Shown here one piece after another: positions 19,808 through 21,008 of a DNA stretch of 21,008 bases. The first letter of the stretch is position 1, and each line of letters starts with the position of its first letter. The notes beneath the pieces were generated by a model. The model saw nothing but the letters and a program-made list of their open reading frames with translations, did not search any database and had not been told where the DNA came from. The position numbers and the translations under genes were made by a program. Origin of the DNA: a virus. The stretch lies in the IMG/VR virus record IMGVR_UViG_3300028388_000593, positions 1 to 21,008 of that record, one strand, 5' to 3'.

Positions 19808-20343
19808 CAGCTCTGATCCTGCAGTCTCCATAGATCTTCCGGTTTGTTTATTGGTTTTAGATCCTGGTTCTTGATCTCGTATGTTGGAGCCTTCATCTTA
19901 AACTTTGTACCGTCATCTCTATACCGTGTGCTGCCTTCCGGGAAGAAGTCAGCGACCTCTAGCAGTGTTTTCTTGTCCTGGTATCCGCAGATCGTGACTG
20001 TGCTCTTTTCCTTGTTCAGGCTGCAGAAGATATAGAAGTCGCAGTCGAAGTCTTGTTGGTAGGCTATGAAGTTATTCACGTAGTGCGGCTGTGGATCTAC
20101 CGTTCTTCCCATCGTTTTGATGTCGACCTTCCGTCCGTTGATCGTCAGGTCGTAGCCTCCATCGAAGCCGTTGAGCTCTATCTCATCTATTCCGAGCAGG
20201 CTCTTGACCGTGTACTCTCCTAGTAGACCTACGTATTGTTGCTCTTGCGTTCCGTCTCCTTTTCCTCTGTTGGCTATGGAGAGGTGCAGTAGTGCATTCC
20301 ATATCTCTATCTTCAGGTTCTTATCTATGTCTAGTGTTATCAT
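19807..20343 (-). CDS. PD-(D/E)XK nuclease-like protein, 178 residues
   Basis: Residues 37-77 carry the fold's core: YVGLLGEYTVKSLLG with E43, then GFDGGYDLTINGRKVDIKTM with D65 and D74-x-K76 (VDIKT). An early glutamate in a helix, an aspartate at the start of the sheet, then D-x-K on the next strand is the PD-(D/E)XK arrangement seen in phage-encoded endonucleases and resolvases. The following strands (FDCDFYIFCSLNKEKSTVTI) complete the sheet. The C-terminus is a charged tail. Its start lies 23 bases inside the preceding 61-residue gene, and its stop shares a base with the next start. Substrate unknown; recombination, restriction or host DNA breakdown are all possible. Confidence 0.75.
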   Translation of the reverse strand: MITLDIDKNLKIEIWNALLHLSIANRGKGDGTQEQQYVGLLGEYTVKSLLGIDEIELNGFDGGYDLTINGRKVDIKTMGRTVDPQPHYVNNFIAYQQDFDCDFYIFCSLNKEKSTVTICGYQDKKTLLEVADFFPEGSTRYRDDGTKFKMKAPTYEIKNQDLKPINKPEDLWRLQDQS

Positions 20344-20506
20344 TGATCGTGTCTTGGAACTTCAGGCTTGCCCGGTAGTCGTTTAATATTTCCATTGCAT
20401 CCTCCAGGCCATATTGGTATTGGATGTGCGCGTTCTCTTCTCTTGCTCTTTCGTATGCAGCCTCTAGGGTTAGGTAGGCTTCTCGTAGTGCAGTGTCTTT
20501 AGTCAT
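20321..20506 (-). CDS. Hypothetical helical protein, 61 residues
   Basis: A 61-residue helical protein starting MTKDTALREAYLTLEAAYER and continuing with AREENAHIQYQYGLEDAMEI, probably two amphipathic helices. The ATG at 20506 overlaps the TAA of the short frame ending at 20499 by eight bases, and its end overlaps the nuclease-like gene by 23 bases. No motif recognised. It belongs to the small early-type gene cluster. Confidence 0.65.
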   Translation of the reverse strand: MTKDTALREAYLTLEAAYERAREENAHIQYQYGLEDAMEILNDYRASLKFQDTINDNTRHR

Positions 20507-20648
20507 TCTCGATTCCGTTTTCTTCTAGGTCTCTGTTCATTAATTGTATCAGCTTGTCCATCACATCTTGATTAGTCGCAGCCTGCGTTGGTACTTTCTG
20601 ATCAGGAGTGCGCTGTTTGTTATTTGATCCTGCAGGTCCTGGGTCCAT
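20499..20648 (-). CDS. Short overlapping frame, 49 or 20 residues
   Basis: The frame ends at TAA 20501-20499. Two starts are possible: ATG 20648, giving 49 residues (Pro/Gln/Asn-rich, starting MDPGPAGSNNKQRTPDQKVP), which overlaps the neighbouring 61-residue gene by 88 bases in another frame; or ATG 20561, which shares one base with that gene's stop (TGATG) and gives only 20 residues (MDKLIQLMNRDLEENGIEND). The short version fits the overlap style of this genome. The long version may be a dual-coding overlap or chance. Unrecognised. Confidence 0.4.
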   Translation of the reverse strand: MDPGPAGSNNKQRTPDQKVPTQAATNQDVMDKLIQLMNRDLEENGIEND

Positions 20649-20746
20649 CCGAACCTGCTTGCTTGCAATGTCATATTCACATTGTCAATCATTAGCATAT
20701 CAAGATACTTCTCAATCTCTCTGATGTGTTTCCTCTTCCGTATCAT
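20561..20746 (-). CDS. Hypothetical basic helical protein, 61 residues
   Basis: A basic helical product: MIRKRKHIREIEKYLDMLMI, then SRFGWTQDLQDQITNSALLI and RKYQRRLRLIKM. The start overlaps the 47-residue gene by 35 bases. High Arg/Lys content at both ends would suit nucleic acid binding. No family recognised; it lies within the cluster of small genes at the right end. Confidence 0.6.
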   Translation of the reverse strand: MIRKRKHIREIEKYLDMLMIDNVNMTLQASRFGWTQDLQDQITNSALLIRKYQRRLRLIKM

Positions 20747-20855
20747 CCCTTTGTACTTTTTTGATTGCTTGTTTTTTGAATATGCGATCGGCTATTTTAT
20801 TGCCGACTCGCTGCATCGCCCTTCGGGCTTTTCTATTAGGCTTGTGGTCCTTCAT
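20712..20855 (-). CDS. Small basic protein, 47 residues
   Basis: A 48-codon frame from ATG 20855, which forms an ATGA overlap with the stop of the truncated upstream gene, to TGA at 20712-20714. The product starts MKDHKPNRKARRAMQRVGNK and continues IADRIFKKQAIKKVQRDDTE, rich in Lys and Arg with an acidic end. The ATGA coupling supports it as real. It overlaps the next gene start by 35 bases. Unrecognised. Confidence 0.6.
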   Translation of the reverse strand: MKDHKPNRKARRAMQRVGNKIADRIFKKQAIKKVQRDDTEEETHQRD

Positions 20856-21008
20856 TTCTCGTTGGTGTTAAAGGTTTCTACCACTGGTGCAAAACTTTGG
20901 ACTACTTCCCCCTTCACCCAAACTGAACCATTAAACTCTTGGTGCATTACTTTGGGTTTCCAAAACTGCCACCAGCGAGGTGAGGATTCAACAACAAAGG
21001 TTGTTTCT
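20852..21008 (-). CDS. Gene cut by the right edge, last 51 residues
   Basis: The frame is open from the right edge to TGA at 20854-20852. The visible C-terminus is Trp- and Val-rich (ESSPRWWQFWKPKVMHQEFN, then GSVWVKGEVVQSFAPVVETF), looks beta-rich and ends NTNEK. It overlaps the start of the 47-residue gene by four bases (ATGA). The start and most of the protein are outside the window, so no function can be given. It could be a short gene whose start is just beyond the edge. Confidence 0.6.
   Translation of the reverse strand, partial: ETTFVVESSPRWWQFWKPKVMHQEFNGSVWVKGEVVQSFAPVVETFNTNEK

Noticed and set aside
20816-20834. GCCC-TTC-GGGC followed by TTTT on the plus strand as a terminator
   Set aside because: The stem has only four pairs, lies inside a coding frame, and no plus-strand transcript is expected there.
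20886-20956. Imperfect direct repeats GGTGCAAAACTTTGG and GGTGCATTACTTTGGG
   Set aside because: Only two copies with mismatches, inside a coding frame, and no sign of an attachment site or array.

Overview
This window is a stretch of a tailed double-stranded DNA phage genome (or a very recent prophage). Every gene I can support lies on the minus strand, so transcription runs from high to low coordinates. The genes are very tightly packed: most junctions are ATGA or TAATG overlaps or gaps of a few bases, and no gene-free stretch exceeds about 110 bases. Start codons are preceded by A/T-rich sequence and not by a Shine-Dalgarno motif. The structural proteins resemble those I recall from phages of marine Bacteroidetes (Flavobacteriia-like hosts). 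A Bacteroidetes host is therefore the best guess, but it rests on recall and not on a search. A tape measure gene without a visible sheath gene suggests a siphovirus.

Layout in transcription order. (1) About 21008-19140: small, mostly unrecognised genes, probably early: a gene cut by the right edge, 47-, 61-, 49/20- and 61-residue proteins, a PD-(D/E)XK nuclease-like protein, then 40-, 71- and 91-residue proteins. The block ends in a clear intrinsic terminator at 19140-19168. (2) 19076-15601: a small sigma-factor-like protein, a cysteine-containing basic protein, a second PD-(D/E)XK-like protein, a candidate promoter with an inverted repeat, a 41-residue membrane protein, a RecB-like PD-(D/E)XK nuclease and a ParB-DNA methyltransferase fusion. 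(3) 15600-15495: a non-coding gap with two hairpins. (4) 15494-14003: small and large terminase subunits. (5) 13966-7049: tail genes, namely a probable tail assembly chaperone with a T9 slippery site and a -1 extension, a tail terminator-like protein, an HK97-gp10-like protein, two large tail proteins, a 40-residue protein and the tape measure protein. (6) 7052-3863: head morphogenesis, namely an XkdF-like prohead protease, a scaffold-like gene split in two frames, two related coiled-coil proteins and the major capsid protein. (7) 3840-2807: terminator, tail tube protein, terminator and a small beta-rich protein. (8) 2807-1: a portal fused to an extra C-terminal domain, a DUF6712-like head protein, a tiny lysine-rich protein, a 104-residue protein and the first 17 codons of a probable tail fibre or receptor-binding protein that leaves the window.

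The module order is unusual: terminase, then tail, then protease/scaffold/capsid, then tail tube, then portal. The portal sits about 11 kb downstream of the large terminase gene, and the tape measure precedes the capsid genes. The most interesting points are two apparent frame changes inside coding sequences (the T9 -1 site at 13483-13491 and a +1 split of the scaffold-like gene at 5809-5822), a 15-base motif abutting three start codons, tandem related coiled-coil genes before the capsid gene, three separate PD-(D/E)XK-type proteins, a phage-borne sigma-like factor directly after a terminator, and several small genes shorter than 60 codons that fit the overlap chain exactly. I saw no integrase, lysis gene, tRNA, CRISPR array or insertion sequence. 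No homology search was possible, so family names rest on motifs and recalled family resemblance.
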